A DNA stretch of 64,000 nt from Desulfoferula mesophila. GTDB taxonomy: Bacteria; Desulfobacterota; Desulfarculia; Desulfarculales; Desulfarculaceae. Each line of letters starts with the position of its first letter. Within the stretch, counting starts at the first letter, position 1. The notes beneath the pieces were generated by a model. That model saw nothing but the letters and a program-made list of their open reading frames with translations, did no database searches and was not told the DNA's origin. Shown here piece by piece: positions 15,713 to 25,252 of this stretch. Position numbers and translations under genes: made by a program. Where the stretch lies: positions 3,983,501-4,047,500 of the forward strand of contig NZ_AP028679.1 in the NCBI RefSeq assembly GCF_037076455.1, read 5' to 3'.

Positions 15713-18462
15713 GCCTCTCTCCTTGCCATATGGGCCAGACGGGACGCTTCCGCCTTCACGTAGGGGTTGCGGCTTTGCGCCAGCCGCCCCAGGGTTTCCC
15801 GGAAGGGCTCCAGGCCCCCCTCCCGCTGGCCCAGCACCACCAGGCTCAGGTACAGGGACACCCAGTTCTTTTTGGCCAGCATATGTTCCATCAACTCCCG
15901 CTCGTCGGCGAAGTGGATAGGCAGCTTGAACAGTTTGCGCCCCACCGCCAGGCTCTCAGCCACCTGCCCATCCTCCACCAGGGGCAGCATGGCCTGGGAC
16001 AGATCCCGACCCACCATGGACTCCAAAGCCTCCACGGCGTTGGAGCGCAGCTTGGTGTCGGCCGAGGACAGACCCCGGATCACCAGGCGCATTTGGTCCG
16101 AATCCTCCTGGGTGGCCAAGACCCGGAGGATGGTCTCCACCCGGCCCTTCTTGTGCTCCAGCAAATGCTGGATCAACAGGTCGCGCTCCGGCGTGGCGGG
16201 CAGCTTGCCCAGGGCCTCGGCCTCCAGGATGTTGGAGTAGGCCAGGGCCAGGTTGCTCTTGGCAAAGGCGATTATCTCGCGGTCGCCTATCTTGAGGCGG
16301 CTCATCAGTTCGTACAGTCCCCGGCGCACCCGCCGGTTGGGCAGGCTCAAACCCTCGATCAACAGACCGCTGTCCAGGTTTTCCGCCTCGGAAAGCCGCT
16401 CCAGGGCCAACTCGCGCACCTCCTGCCGGCCGCTGCCCAGCAGACGGATGAAGGCCTTGAGATCGGTTTCGTCCTTGAGCTCCAAATAGCGCAGCACCTC
16501 CAGGGGCACCGAGGAGGGATCTTCGCGCAGGCGCTCCAGCACCAACTCGTCCAGGTGGGGGTCTTCCAGGCGGGACAGGGCGGCCAGGATGTCCGGGACC
16601 AGGTCGGAGGACGGGTCCTCGGCCAGCATGCGGCGCAACAGGGGACGGAACTCGCGGTTGTCCGAGCCCCCCGCCGCGATGACTCCCGCCCGCCGCTGAT
16701 CATGGTCCGCGCCGTCCAGCCAGCCCTGGATCATGGGATGGTATTTTTCCGGCTCCAGGTGGTACAGGCCGATCACCGCCTGGGCCCGCACCCCCAGGTC
16801 GCTTTGTTCTTCCAGAAGCTTGGTAAGGAAGGAGGCCGACTCCTCCAAGGGCAGGCGCCCCGCGGCGGTGGCCAGGGCGGCGGTAAGCCGGGGCTTGGCC
16901 GGATCGGCCAGGTCCGCGTACGCCTCCAGGGCCTTGAGGCCGGCCGTCTTGGGCACCAGGGGCAACAGGCTGATGGCGGTCGCCTCGTCCTTGGCCCGAA
17001 TGATTTTCAGCAGATGTTCCTCCATGTCGGGCACCTGCTGGGCCTGCATCATTTGGGCGTACCACAGGCAGGCCTTGCCCTGAGAGGCCATGCAGGCGTC
17101 CACCAGCTGCTCCTGGGCCCGCTTGTCCTTGAAGATGGCCCCCACGTCCTGGTCCTGCAGGGAGCGCAGGTCGATGACGTTGCGGCCGATGAGGCCCAAA
17201 AGGATGTCGGAATAGGAGCGCTTGAGCCATACGCTGGTGGTCACCCAGCCCAGGGCCACCGCCAGGCCCACCACCGACAGCCAACGCGGCGCCACCAGGT
17301 GTTCGGACAGGAAGATGATCCCCGAGCCCACCAGGATGCCCACCCGCACCACGGTGCCGCGCAAAAAGGGCCTGAGCAGGGCGCGGAACTCGTCGGGGAA
17401 CAGCCCCACCAGGATGTTGCGGGCAGGGTTGTTGATGGTCACCAGGAGCACCCGGGTGGACAGGCGGGCGTACATGGCGGTGATGATGTCGAAGCGGAAC
17501 AAAAAGGCCGCAAAGGCCAGGGCGTAGTTGGCCGGGTGGAACATCAGGGCCACGGGCAGGCCCCAGCGGTTGTAGATCTTGCCCACGAACAGCAGGATGA
17601 ACAGGCTGACGATGTTGAGCGCCCCCCGGAAGTAGCCGAAAAAGGCCACCATGCCGCCCTCGGTGGCGTAGGTCTCGTTCACCGCGAAGTTGAACTGGTA
17701 GTTCATTATCGGCAGGGCGATGTTGGGCAACAGGGTCAACAGCACCAGGATTTTGAGCAGGGCGGACTCCTTGAGCATGGGGCCGATCTGCTTGAATTCC
17801 TGGACCAGGTTTACTTTGGGGGCCTTTTTCTTACCCTTGCGCTCCGTGATTTTCAGCGCCGGATACTGGATGGACATGCCCCAGACCATGACCGCTCCGG
17901 CCATGCAGGTGACCGTGTAGGCCAGCATGAGGTTGTCGAAGCTGATGGCCTTGGACAGGGCCGGGGTGAGGAAGCTGCCCACGATGGCCCCGATCACTCC
18001 CCCGGCGGTGATCAGGGGAAAGATGCGCTTGGACTGGCGGGTGTTGAAAAAGTCGTTGGCCAGGTTCCAGAAAACCAGGGCCAACAGCCCCTCGTACTGG
18101 GCCTTGAGCACGAACAACACCGGGTAGATCATGTCGTAGCCCAGGTTCACCAACGGGCGCAGGGCCCCCACCGACAGTCCGCAGAACACCATCATGTAGG
18201 TCAGCATGCGCGTGCTGGGCAGCTTGCGCAGCACCCCGGTTATGGCCGCCATGATAACGAAGGTGGTCAGGGAGTTGATGATGTAGACGATGGGCAGGTA
18301 TTCAACCCCGAAACGCTTTAGAAAGGCGGTTTCGGCGAAGTTGTTGAAAAGGATGTTGGAGGTTCTGATCAGGTAAAGGATGGCCGCCGACCACAGGAAC
18401 ACCCCGATTTCATCGGGTTGCACCTTCAACCAACGGCTTATAAAGGATTTTACACTGTTCAT
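15709..18462 (-). CDS. MFS/NTT-like membrane carrier fused to HEAT-repeat domain
   Basis: 917 residues. The first ~430 residues form about 12 membrane spans and resemble ATP/ADP-translocase-like (NTT) or MFS carriers, for example FLKRFGVEYLPIVYIINS and FFNTRQSKRIFPLITAGGVIG. The remaining ~480 residues are soluble alpha-helical repeats of HEAT type, with leucine/glutamate-rich helices. The transported substrate is unknown. It is coupled to a downstream cNMP-binding protein. I chose ATG 18462, with GGGTGGGG just upstream; GTG 18489 would add nine residues. The HEAT half could bind the cytoplasmic sensor, but that is inference. Confidence 0.8.
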   Translation of the reverse strand: MNSVKSFISRWLKVQPDEIGVFLWSAAILYLIRTSNILFNNFAETAFLKRFGVEYLPIVYIINSLTTFVIMAAITGVLRKLPSTRMLTYMMVFCGLSVGALRPLVNLGYDMIYPVLFVLKAQYEGLLALVFWNLANDFFNTRQSKRIFPLITAGGVIGAIVGSFLTPALSKAISFDNLMLAYTVTCMAGAVMVWGMSIQYPALKITERKGKKKAPKVNLVQEFKQIGPMLKESALLKILVLLTLLPNIALPIMNYQFNFAVNETYATEGGMVAFFGYFRGALNIVSLFILLFVGKIYNRWGLPVALMFHPANYALAFAAFLFRFDIITAMYARLSTRVLLVTINNPARNILVGLFPDEFRALLRPFLRGTVVRVGILVGSGIIFLSEHLVAPRWLSVVGLAVALGWVTTSVWLKRSYSDILLGLIGRNVIDLRSLQDQDVGAIFKDKRAQEQLVDACMASQGKACLWYAQMMQAQQVPDMEEHLLKIIRAKDEATAISLLPLVPKTAGLKALEAYADLADPAKPRLTAALATAAGRLPLEESASFLTKLLEEQSDLGVRAQAVIGLYHLEPEKYHPMIQGWLDGADHDQRRAGVIAAGGSDNREFRPLLRRMLAEDPSSDLVPDILAALSRLEDPHLDELVLERLREDPSSVPLEVLRYLELKDETDLKAFIRLLGSGRQEVRELALERLSEAENLDSGLLIEGLSLPNRRVRRGLYELMSRLKIGDREIIAFAKSNLALAYSNILEAEALGKLPATPERDLLIQHLLEHKKGRVETILRVLATQEDSDQMRLVIRGLSSADTKLRSNAVEALESMVGRDLSQAMLPLVEDGQVAESLAVGRKLFKLPIHFADERELMEHMLAKKNWVSLYLSLVVLGQREGGLEPFRETLGRLAQSRNPYVKAEASRLAHMARREA

Positions 18463-18576
18463 CGCCCCACCCGCCGAGGGGTTAACCACGCTCGTCCCGT
18501 CCGCCGTTCATCTTAATCCGCGCCCCCCACGTACGCAAGGACCGTGAAGCGATCCTACCGATCCTACGGCGATATA

Positions 18577-19596
18577 TCACCCGGCGACGGACACCGCTTC
18601 GGAATCCTCGACAAAGTGGCAGAGGGCCACCTGCTCCCCGCCCACACGGCGCCAGGGAGGGTAGGTGCCGGCGCACAGGAGCCGCTCGGCCAAGGCGCAG
18701 CGGCGGAAAAATGGGCACCCCACCTGGGAGGTGGCCGGCCGCTCGGCGGCCAGCAGAGTGTTGTAGGTGGGCACCTGGGCGCTGCGGCCGAACTTGGGCG
18801 TGGCGTCGATAAGGGCCTTGGTGTAGGGGTGGCGGGGAGAGCTTATCACCTGTTCGGCCGGTCCCTGCTCCACCATGTGGCCGCGATAGATGACCCCTAT
18901 GCGGTCGCACAAATAACGGGCCGAGGCCATGGAGTGGGTGATGAACATGATGGTGGCCCCCATCTTGTCGCGCACCCCCTGGAGAATCTCGAAGATCTGG
19001 GCCGAATAGGAGGCGTCGAGCATGCTGGTGGGCTCGTCGGCCACCAGCAGGCTGGGTTCCAGGACGATGGCCCGGGCGATGGCCACCCGCTGCCGCTGCC
19101 CGCCGCTGAGCTGGTGGGGAAAGCGGTATACGTAGTCCTCGGCCGGGCTGAGCCCCGCAGTCTTGAGCACCTTGAGCACCCGCTCCATGTGGTCCAGGGG
19201 GCTGCCCAGCTTGTTGGTTATCAAGGGCTCGGCCACGCTGTCGGCGATGGTCACCTGGGGGTTCAGGGACTGGTAGGGGTCTTGAAAGACCATCTGCACC
19301 CGGCGGCGGTACTCCTTGAGCTTTTTGCCCCTGAGGTGGGTGATGTCGTCGCCGTTGAGGCGGATGCTGCCCTGGTCGGCCTCTTCCAGGCGCACGATGA
19401 GCCGCCCGCAGGTGGTCTTGCCGCTGCCGCTCTCGCCCACCAAGCCGAAGATCTCGCCCTGGCGCAGCGAGAGGTTTATCTCGTTCAAGGCCACCACCAG
19501 GCGGCCGCCGCCCCTAAAGACGTTGCCCCTGGTGCGGTAGAAACGGCTCACCCCCTTGAGTTGCAGGATGGTCTTTTTTTCGTGGTTGTCGCTCAT
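18577..19596 (-). CDS. peptide ABC transporter ATP-binding protein (DppF/OppF type)
   Basis: 339 residues. It has Walker [10 protein letters not shown], the [14 protein letters not shown]-loop region and the signature [14 protein letters not shown]. The oligopeptide/dipeptide C-terminal region carries the clustered cysteines (GCPFFRRC...LC...LCHF) that in some OppF/DppF proteins hold an iron-sulfur cluster. It powers peptide or nickel-chelate import together with the upstream ATPase and two permeases. It is the last gene of a five-gene operon, 18 bases after the other ATPase gene. Confidence 0.92.
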   Translation of the reverse strand: MSDNHEKKTILQLKGVSRFYRTRGNVFRGGGRLVVALNEINLSLRQGEIFGLVGESGSGKTTCGRLIVRLEEADQGSIRLNGDDITHLRGKKLKEYRRRVQMVFQDPYQSLNPQVTIADSVAEPLITNKLGSPLDHMERVLKVLKTAGLSPAEDYVYRFPHQLSGGQRQRVAIARAIVLEPSLLVADEPTSMLDASYSAQIFEILQGVRDKMGATIMFITHSMASARYLCDRIGVIYRGHMVEQGPAEQVISSPRHPYTKALIDATPKFGRSAQVPTYNTLLAAERPATSQVGCPFFRRCALAERLLCAGTYPPWRRVGGEQVALCHFVEDSEAVSVAG

Positions 19597-19614
19597 ATAT
19601 CCTGGCCCCTCACT

Positions 19615-20568
19615 TCAGCAATGATCACACAGGACGAAATGCCCCGGCGCCACCTCTTGCCATTTGGGCGGCGAGAGCTTGCACGAGGCGGTGTCCTTGG
19701 GACAGCGGTCGCAGAAACGGCAACCGGGGATGGTGCCGGTGAGGTTGGGCGGCTCTCCGGGGATGGGAGCCAGCTTGGTCTTGGGGCCGGCCAGGGTGGG
19801 GAAGGAGCTGACCAGGGCCTTGGTGTAGGGGTGGTGGGAGTTGAAAAACACCTCCTCGGCCGGGCCGGACTCCACCAGCTGGCCGGCATACATCACCCCG
19901 ATCTGATGGCACACCTCGGCCACGATGGAGATGTCGTGGCTGATGAAGATGATGCCGATGTTGAACTGGCGCTGCAGTTCCTTGGTCTCCTTGAGGATCT
20001 GGTCCTGCACGATGACGTCCAGGGCGGTGGTGGGCTCGTCGGCGATGACCAGCTTGGGGTTGAGGGCCAGGGCCATGGCGATGATGGCCCGCTGTTTCAT
20101 GCCCCCGCTGTATTGGTGGGGGAAGTCGTAGAGCCGCTCCAGGGGCAGGCCCACCAGATTGAACAGCCCCTCCACCCGCTCCATCGCCTCGTGGTCGTCC
20201 ACTTCCGGGCGGTGCACCTGGATGGCCTCCACCATCTGGGCGCTGATGCGCTTGACCGGGTTCAGGGCGTTCATGGCCGCCTGGAAGATCATGGAGATAT
20301 CGTTCCAGCGCACCTTGCGCATCTCGTCCTCGGGAAGGGCGCTGATCTCCACCCCGTCCAGCACGATGCGCCCGTTGGTGATGCGGCCGTTGGAGGGCAA
20401 GAGGCCCATCAGGGCCATGCCGATGGTGGTCTTGCCGCAGCCGCTTTCGCCCACCAGGCCCAGGGAGCGTCCCGGCTCCAGGGAAAAGTTCACCCCGTCC
20501 ACCGCCTTCAATAGGCCCTTGGCCGTCTGGTAGCCGATGCTCAGGTTTTCCACCTTGAGTAGCGTCAT
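19615..20568 (-). CDS. peptide ABC transporter ATP-binding protein (DppD/OppD type)
   Basis: 317 residues from ATG 20568. It has Walker A GESGCGKTT, the Q-loop IFQAAMNALNP and the variant signature YSGGMKQRAIIAMA, typical of OppD/DppD. The C-terminal CRFCDRCPKDTASC cluster is another hallmark of the family. A longer reading frame continues into the permease gene but is not needed. The start lies 2 bases after the dppC-like stop, and the gene is followed by the second ATPase. The two should form the heterodimeric motor of the importer. Confidence 0.92.
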   Translation of the reverse strand: MTLLKVENLSIGYQTAKGLLKAVDGVNFSLEPGRSLGLVGESGCGKTTIGMALMGLLPSNGRITNGRIVLDGVEISALPEDEMRKVRWNDISMIFQAAMNALNPVKRISAQMVEAIQVHRPEVDDHEAMERVEGLFNLVGLPLERLYDFPHQYSGGMKQRAIIAMALALNPKLVIADEPTTALDVIVQDQILKETKELQRQFNIGIIFISHDISIVAEVCHQIGVMYAGQLVESGPAEEVFFNSHHPYTKALVSSFPTLAGPKTKLAPIPGEPPNLTGTIPGCRFCDRCPKDTASCKLSPPKWQEVAPGHFVLCDHC

Positions 20569-20570
20569 TA

Positions 20571-21500
20571 TCAGCCTGCCTGGGTTTCGTCGCGCAGGCG
20601 GGGGTCCAGGACTTCGTCCATGGCCCGGCCCAGCATGTAAAACGATAGGGTGATGAGACTGATGCAGATGCCAGGCGGCAACAGCCAGTAGGGCGCCTGG
20701 AACATGTGCCCGGTCTTCCAGACCCATTGCAGCATCATGCCCCAGCTCACCGTGCCGGGGTCGCCGAAGCCCAGGAAGGCCAGCCCCGCCTCGATGACGA
20801 TGGCGCTGGTGACCCTGAAGGTCATGTAGAGAAAGGCCAGGGGCAGCACGTTGGGCATGATGTGCCGGAAGATGATGCGCGAATGGCTGGCCCCGGCCAC
20901 CCGGGCCGCGTCGATGAAGGGCCGCTGCTTCAGGCTAAGGGTCTGGGCCCTGATGATGCGGCTGACCCCCGGCCAGCGGAACAGGGCGATCATCAGCACG
21001 ATCATCCAGATGGATAGCTTGCCGAACAAGGCGGCCAGCATCAGCACCACCAGCAGGGTGGGCAGCACCATGATCATGTCGGCCAGGCGCATCAGGGCGG
21101 TGTCGGTGAAGCGGCCCATGTAGCCGGCGGTCATGCCCACCGCGGTGCCCAGCACCACGGACATGAAGGCGGCGGACACGCCCACCATGAAGGCCACCCG
21201 GGCCCCGGCCAGCAGTTGGCTGAAGATGTCGCGGCCCATGAAGTCGGTGCCCAGCCAGTGCTGCCAGCTGGGGCCCACCGAGGAGACGACCTTGGGGTCC
21301 ACCCCGGTCATGGGATGATACATGGGATCGATCATGGGCGGGATGTAGGAACAGGCGGCCATGAGCCCAAACATGACCAATAGGGACATGCCGATGCGGC
21401 CCAGGGGGTTGCGCAAAAACACCCGCCAGTTTTCCATGAATCGCTGGCGCCACAGGGCGCGGCGCTTGGCCTTGAGAGTTCGTACGGCGTCGTTTCCCAT
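20571..21500 (-). CDS. peptide ABC transporter permease (DppC type)
   Basis: 309 residues with about six membrane spans. The N-terminal region FLRNPLGRIGMSLL is characteristic of DppC/OppC. GTDFMGRDIFSQLLAGAR is the conserved periplasmic block. The EAA loop contains the conserved Gly in VAGASHSRIIFRHIMPN. It forms the transmembrane pore with the DppB-type permease. The stop is 3 bases from the start of the next ATPase gene, and the start lies just downstream of the other permease. Confidence 0.93.
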   Translation of the reverse strand: MGNDAVRTLKAKRRALWRQRFMENWRVFLRNPLGRIGMSLLVMFGLMAACSYIPPMIDPMYHPMTGVDPKVVSSVGPSWQHWLGTDFMGRDIFSQLLAGARVAFMVGVSAAFMSVVLGTAVGMTAGYMGRFTDTALMRLADMIMVLPTLLVVLMLAALFGKLSIWMIVLMIALFRWPGVSRIIRAQTLSLKQRPFIDAARVAGASHSRIIFRHIMPNVLPLAFLYMTFRVTSAIVIEAGLAFLGFGDPGTVSWGMMLQWVWKTGHMFQAPYWLLPPGICISLITLSFYMLGRAMDEVLDPRLRDETQAG

Positions 21501-21503
21501 GCT

Positions 21504-22475
21504 CTAGTACCTGATCCTGGGGTCGAGGTAGGCGTAGAGCACGTCCACCACCACGTTTGAGAGTAGCACCACCGTGGATATCAGCAAAAAGGAGGCCTGG
21601 GCCAGGGGGTAGTCGTTGTGGCTGACCGCAAACACCAGCTCGCGGCCGATGCCCGGCCAGGAGAACACCGTCTCGGTGAGCGCCCCGCCGTTGATGGAAA
21701 AGGCCAGGGAAAGGCCCACGCTGGTCACCACCGGCAGCCAGGCGTTGGGCGCGGCGTGCTTGTTGCGGATGGCCCGCTCGGTAAGGCCCTTGGCCCGGGC
21801 CAGGAGGATGTAGTCCTCCTTGAGGGTGTCCAGCATGGACGAGCGCATCACCAACAGGTAGCTGCCGAAGTGGATGAGAAACAGCGTGGTCAGGGGCAGG
21901 ATCATGTGATAGAGCACGTCGCCCGCCTTGGTGAAGAACCCGGCCGTGGGGTCCAGCCATACGTCGTCGGAGACCATGCCGGTTATGGGGAACCAGTCCA
22001 ACTGGTAGGCGAATATCCATACCAACAACAGGGCCAGCCAGGGCAAGAACAGGGTATGGGTGACCAGGGCCGCTATGGTCAGGGCAAGGTCGGTGCCCTT
22101 GCCCTTGCGCCAGGCGGCTATCTTGCCCCAGGAGATGCCCACCATGGCCGAGAGCAGCACCGCCGTGGTGAACAGCAGGATGGTGTTGGGCAGCTTGTCC
22201 CAGATCACCCGGGCCACCGGCTCCCCATAGTGGATGGAGTAGCCGAACTCGCCGGTGGAGCAGTTCTTAAGGTAGATGAGGTACTGCTTCCATATCGGTT
22301 GGTCCAGACCCAACTGCTCGATCAGGTGCTGGGTCTCCTCCGGGGTCATCTCCGGGTCCACCATGCGTGAAACCGGGTCTCCCGGCGCCAGCCTGAACAG
22401 CACAAAGAGGATGGTGAGAATGCAGAACAAAATCACCATCACCTGCGCCAGGCGCTTTAGAACGTATTTCCTCAT
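21504..22475 (-). CDS. peptide ABC transporter permease (DppB type)
   Basis: 323 residues with about six membrane spans. The N-terminus MRKYVLKRLAQVMVILF and the block FRLAPGDPVSRMVDPEMTPE are typical of DppB/OppB. The EAA loop is in ARAKGLTERAIRNKHAAPN. It is the second permease subunit of the importer. It lies 38 bases downstream of the binding-protein gene and 3 bases ahead of the DppC-type gene. The substrate class (dipeptide, oligopeptide, nickel or opine) cannot be read from the permease. Confidence 0.93.
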   Translation of the reverse strand: MRKYVLKRLAQVMVILFCILTILFVLFRLAPGDPVSRMVDPEMTPEETQHLIEQLGLDQPIWKQYLIYLKNCSTGEFGYSIHYGEPVARVIWDKLPNTILLFTTAVLLSAMVGISWGKIAAWRKGKGTDLALTIAALVTHTLFLPWLALLLVWIFAYQLDWFPITGMVSDDVWLDPTAGFFTKAGDVLYHMILPLTTLFLIHFGSYLLVMRSSMLDTLKEDYILLARAKGLTERAIRNKHAAPNAWLPVVTSVGLSLAFSINGGALTETVFSWPGIGRELVFAVSHNDYPLAQASFLLISTVVLLSNVVVDVLYAYLDPRIRY

Positions 22476-22513
22476 GTCTTATTCAGCGCGCTCGCTTGGC
22501 CTGTATGTTTTCT

Positions 22514-24241
22514 CTACTTGGGTTTGATATCACAGAACGACCAGAGGTTGCCCACGCCGTCGAGCATGGGCACCCAACCGGTGAAACGGTCGATGCGCAC
22601 CCCCTCGATGACGGTGGGGTTGTACAGCGGTATGTAGGGCACCGCGGTCATCAGTATGCTTTGCAGCATCATCACCTTTTCGCGCCGCATCTTGGGGTCC
22701 ATGGAATCGTTGGCGTCGGTGGCCATGGCGTCGAAGGCCGCGCTCTCATAGCCGCTCATGTTCCAGCCGTTGGGCTTGTTCATCTTGGAGTGGAAGAAGG
22801 CGCGCAGATAGCCGGGGTCCAGCGACAGCTTGCCGTAACCCAGGATGAAGCAATCGAAGTCGTGCTGGCCCTTCACCTTCTGAATGAGCGCCCCGAAGGC
22901 CATGGGGCGGCTTACCGCGGGCATGCCCAGGGCCCGGAGCCACTCCTGGATGATCTGGCCGCTCATGGCCCGGTGGGGGTCGTAGTCGGCCGGAGGGGTG
23001 AGGATGGTGAAGTCCTTCATGGGCAAGCCGTCCGGCAGGATGATGCCCTTGGCCTTTTGCACCTGGCCCTGGTCGTTGACCGGCGGCACCTCCCAGGTGT
23101 AGCCCGCCTCCTTGAGGATTTCGTAGGCCTTTTTCACCCGCTGGTCGTAGGCCATGCCCTGGCCGTACTTGGGCACGTCGGGGTTGTAGTAGAAGCTGTT
23201 GCCCGGCGGGATCACCGACCAGAGCACCTCGCCATAGCCCTGCAGGATGCGCTTGACGATGAAGTCCTTGTCGATGATGGTGGCCACGGCCTGGCGCAGG
23301 GCCATGTCGTCAAAGGGGGCCTTGCGCACGTTGAAGCCCATGTAGTACAGCCCGCTCTTGTTGCTCACGAACAACTTGATGTCCTTGTCGTCCTTGAGCT
23401 GGTCCAGGTAGCCGGGCTGGATGCTGTTCCAGTAAAAGTCGATGGAGCCCTTGCGCAGGGCCAGCACCGCCGCGTCGGCGGTCCCGAACACCTTGAAGAT
23501 CATGCCGGAGATGTAAGGGCCCATCTTGAAGCCCTCCATGGTCTGGCCCTTGGCGAAGAAATGGGGGTTGGTCTTCAGGTAGACGAACACTCCCTTTTTC
23601 CACTGGTCCAGCATGAAGGGGCCGGTGCCCACGGGCTGGTCCACCCCGAAGCGCAACAGGGCGGTGAGGGGCTTTTCAGATTTGCGGGCCTCGGCCACCA
23701 CCTTTTCCCACTGCTTTTTCTGCACGATGGGGGTGGTCAGGGTGCGGGTGAGGAAGATGGCCTTGGGCTTCTTTAGCTCAAAGCGCACCGTGTGCTTGTC
23801 CACGGCCACGATATTTTGGATGAAGCTCCACTTGGAGCTCTGCTTGGGGATCTTGAATTCCTTGATGAGGTTGCCGGTGAACACCACGTCCTCGGCGGTG
23901 AAGTCGCTGCCGTCGGACCACTTGGCCGGCCTGAGCTTGAGGGTATAGGTGAGCTCGCCGGGGTCGTACACCGGTTCACCGGCGGCCAGCCAAGGCACCA
24001 GCTTGGACTCCTTGGGCTCGCGCACGAACAGGGGTTCGTAAATCATGCTGAGCACCCGGCTGGACCAGGCGTCGCTGGCCAGCCACAGGTTCAGGCTCTT
24101 GGGGTCTTCCAAGACCCCGATCTTGAGAATGCCGTTGGAAGCCGCCTGGGATACCGGAGCCAAACCCAGCAAAAGCGTCACGAAGAGGGTCAAGGCGGTG
24201 AGCCCAAAGGTGAGCCGTGCGAATTTGGAGTGTTTTTTCAC
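22514..24241 (-). CDS. peptide/nickel ABC transporter substrate-binding protein
   Basis: 575 residues, family SBP_bac_5. A basic N-terminus (VKKHSKFARL) and hydrophobic core end at a likely signal-peptidase I site near VSQAAS, so it is periplasmic rather than a lipoprotein. The mature protein starts GILKIGVLEDPKSLNLW, with the conserved NLWLASDAWSSRVLSMIYE block. I chose GTG 24241 because GCGAGGGA lies a few bases upstream; an upstream start would put extra residues before the signal peptide. It is the first gene of the importer operon. Confidence 0.9.
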   Translation of the reverse strand: MKKHSKFARLTFGLTALTLFVTLLLGLAPVSQAASNGILKIGVLEDPKSLNLWLASDAWSSRVLSMIYEPLFVREPKESKLVPWLAAGEPVYDPGELTYTLKLRPAKWSDGSDFTAEDVVFTGNLIKEFKIPKQSSKWSFIQNIVAVDKHTVRFELKKPKAIFLTRTLTTPIVQKKQWEKVVAEARKSEKPLTALLRFGVDQPVGTGPFMLDQWKKGVFVYLKTNPHFFAKGQTMEGFKMGPYISGMIFKVFGTADAAVLALRKGSIDFYWNSIQPGYLDQLKDDKDIKLFVSNKSGLYYMGFNVRKAPFDDMALRQAVATIIDKDFIVKRILQGYGEVLWSVIPPGNSFYYNPDVPKYGQGMAYDQRVKKAYEILKEAGYTWEVPPVNDQGQVQKAKGIILPDGLPMKDFTILTPPADYDPHRAMSGQIIQEWLRALGMPAVSRPMAFGALIQKVKGQHDFDCFILGYGKLSLDPGYLRAFFHSKMNKPNGWNMSGYESAAFDAMATDANDSMDPKMRREKVMMLQSILMTAVPYIPLYNPTVIEGVRIDRFTGWVPMLDGVGNLWSFCDIKPK

Positions 24242-24326
24242 CAGCGTCCCTCGCTTTCTCAAATGCGAATTTTCCCCAAAAATTGCTGAGACCAACCCTC
24301 TCGCGCCCTTTCTCTAGGCGCGGGGT

Positions 24327-24364
24327 CAATTATTTATTATATGATAATGGTAACTAATAATAAA
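24327..24364 (-). promoter_or_regulatory. AT-rich island with candidate -10 box ahead of the peptide-importer operon
   Basis: About 38 bases of very AT-rich sequence stand out in GC-rich surroundings. On the minus strand it contains a perfect TATAAT (24336-24341) about 95 bases before the binding-protein start. No good -35 match lies at the expected distance. A 6-bp hairpin (CGCGCC/GGCGCG, 24302-24322) lies between it and the gene. Confidence 0.35.
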
Positions 24365-24369
24365 CAGCC

Positions 24370-25248
24370 TTACGTCTCGCGCGCGATTTTCAGGGCGTGA
24401 TCCAGGAGCAGGCCGGCCACGTCCAGCCCGGTGGCCTCTTCCAGGCCTTGGAAACCGGGGGAGTGGTTTACCTCCATAGCATAATACATCTTGTCGCCCA
24501 CGCGAACCAAATCCACGCCGGCCACCTCCAGGCCCAGGGCCTGGGCGGCCCGGACGGCCAGGCGCCCCGCCTCGCCGTCCGTCTCCAGGGAGCGGGCGCG
24601 GCCCCCCAGGTGCACGTTGGCCCGGAACTCTCCCGGCGGCGGGGTAAGCTCCACCGCCGCCGCGGCCCGGCCGCCCACCACCAGCACCCGGATGTCGCGC
24701 CGATCCTGGGGGGGCAGGTAGCGCTGCAACAAGATCCCCCGGCGCTGGCGCAGCCACAGGCGGCGGGCCAGGTCGGCCTCGGCCTCGCCCAGCAGCAGGG
24801 CCACCCCGCGCCCCTGGCGGCCCTGGGGCAGCTTGGCCACCAGGGGGTAGCCCCCCAGGCGCTCCACCGCCGCCGCCCAGGCCTGGGGGCGGTTGATGAA
24901 AACCGTGTCCGGCACCTTGATCCCCGCCGCGCTCAGGGTTTGCAGGCAGCGGTCCTTGAAGCTGGCCGTCTCTACCGCCGCGGGGCGATTGACGAGCCGG
25001 CAGCCCAAGAGCTCCAGGTGGCGCAGCAACAACAGGGTGTAGGGGCTGATGGTGGAGCCCACCCGGGGAAAGGCCAGCGTGGGCGCCGGCCGCCCTTCCA
25101 GCAGCCCGGCCCCCTCCCCGGTCAGGGCGCACCAGGTGTGGAAGGGGTGCAAAAGCTCCAAGCTCAGGCCACGGGAACGGGCGGCCTCGATCAGGCGTCG
25201 GTTGGGGTGGTAGTCCTTCCCCTGCACGCTGATCACCGCCAGGCGCAT
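24370..25248 (-). CDS. RimK-like ATP-grasp ligase
   Basis: 292 residues. It matches the RimK/LysX/MptN ATP-grasp layout. PRVGSTISPYTLLLLRHLE is followed by the VNRPAAVETASFKDRCLQTL block, a central ATP-binding loop (PQGRQGRGVALLL), the catalytic R-x-x-V block RDIRVLVVGG and the metal-binding MEVNHSPGFQG. Such enzymes join an amino acid, often glutamate, to a carboxylate with ATP. The acceptor here is unknown. It is 4 bases downstream of the degenerate radical-SAM/GNAT gene, so the pair almost certainly acts together, for example in making an acylated or ligated small peptide. Confidence 0.8.
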   Translation of the reverse strand: MRLAVISVQGKDYHPNRRLIEAARSRGLSLELLHPFHTWCALTGEGAGLLEGRPAPTLAFPRVGSTISPYTLLLLRHLELLGCRLVNRPAAVETASFKDRCLQTLSAAGIKVPDTVFINRPQAWAAAVERLGGYPLVAKLPQGRQGRGVALLLGEAEADLARRLWLRQRRGILLQRYLPPQDRRDIRVLVVGGRAAAAVELTPPPGEFRANVHLGGRARSLETDGEAGRLAVRAAQALGLEVAGVDLVRVGDKMYYAMEVNHSPGFQGLEEATGLDVAGLLLDHALKIARET

Positions 25249-25252
25249 GGCT

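Noticed and set aside
15730-18321. 863-codon open frame opposite the carrier/HEAT gene
   Set aside because: No recognisable domain; Gln/His/Gly-rich antisense composition. The minus-strand gene explains the region.
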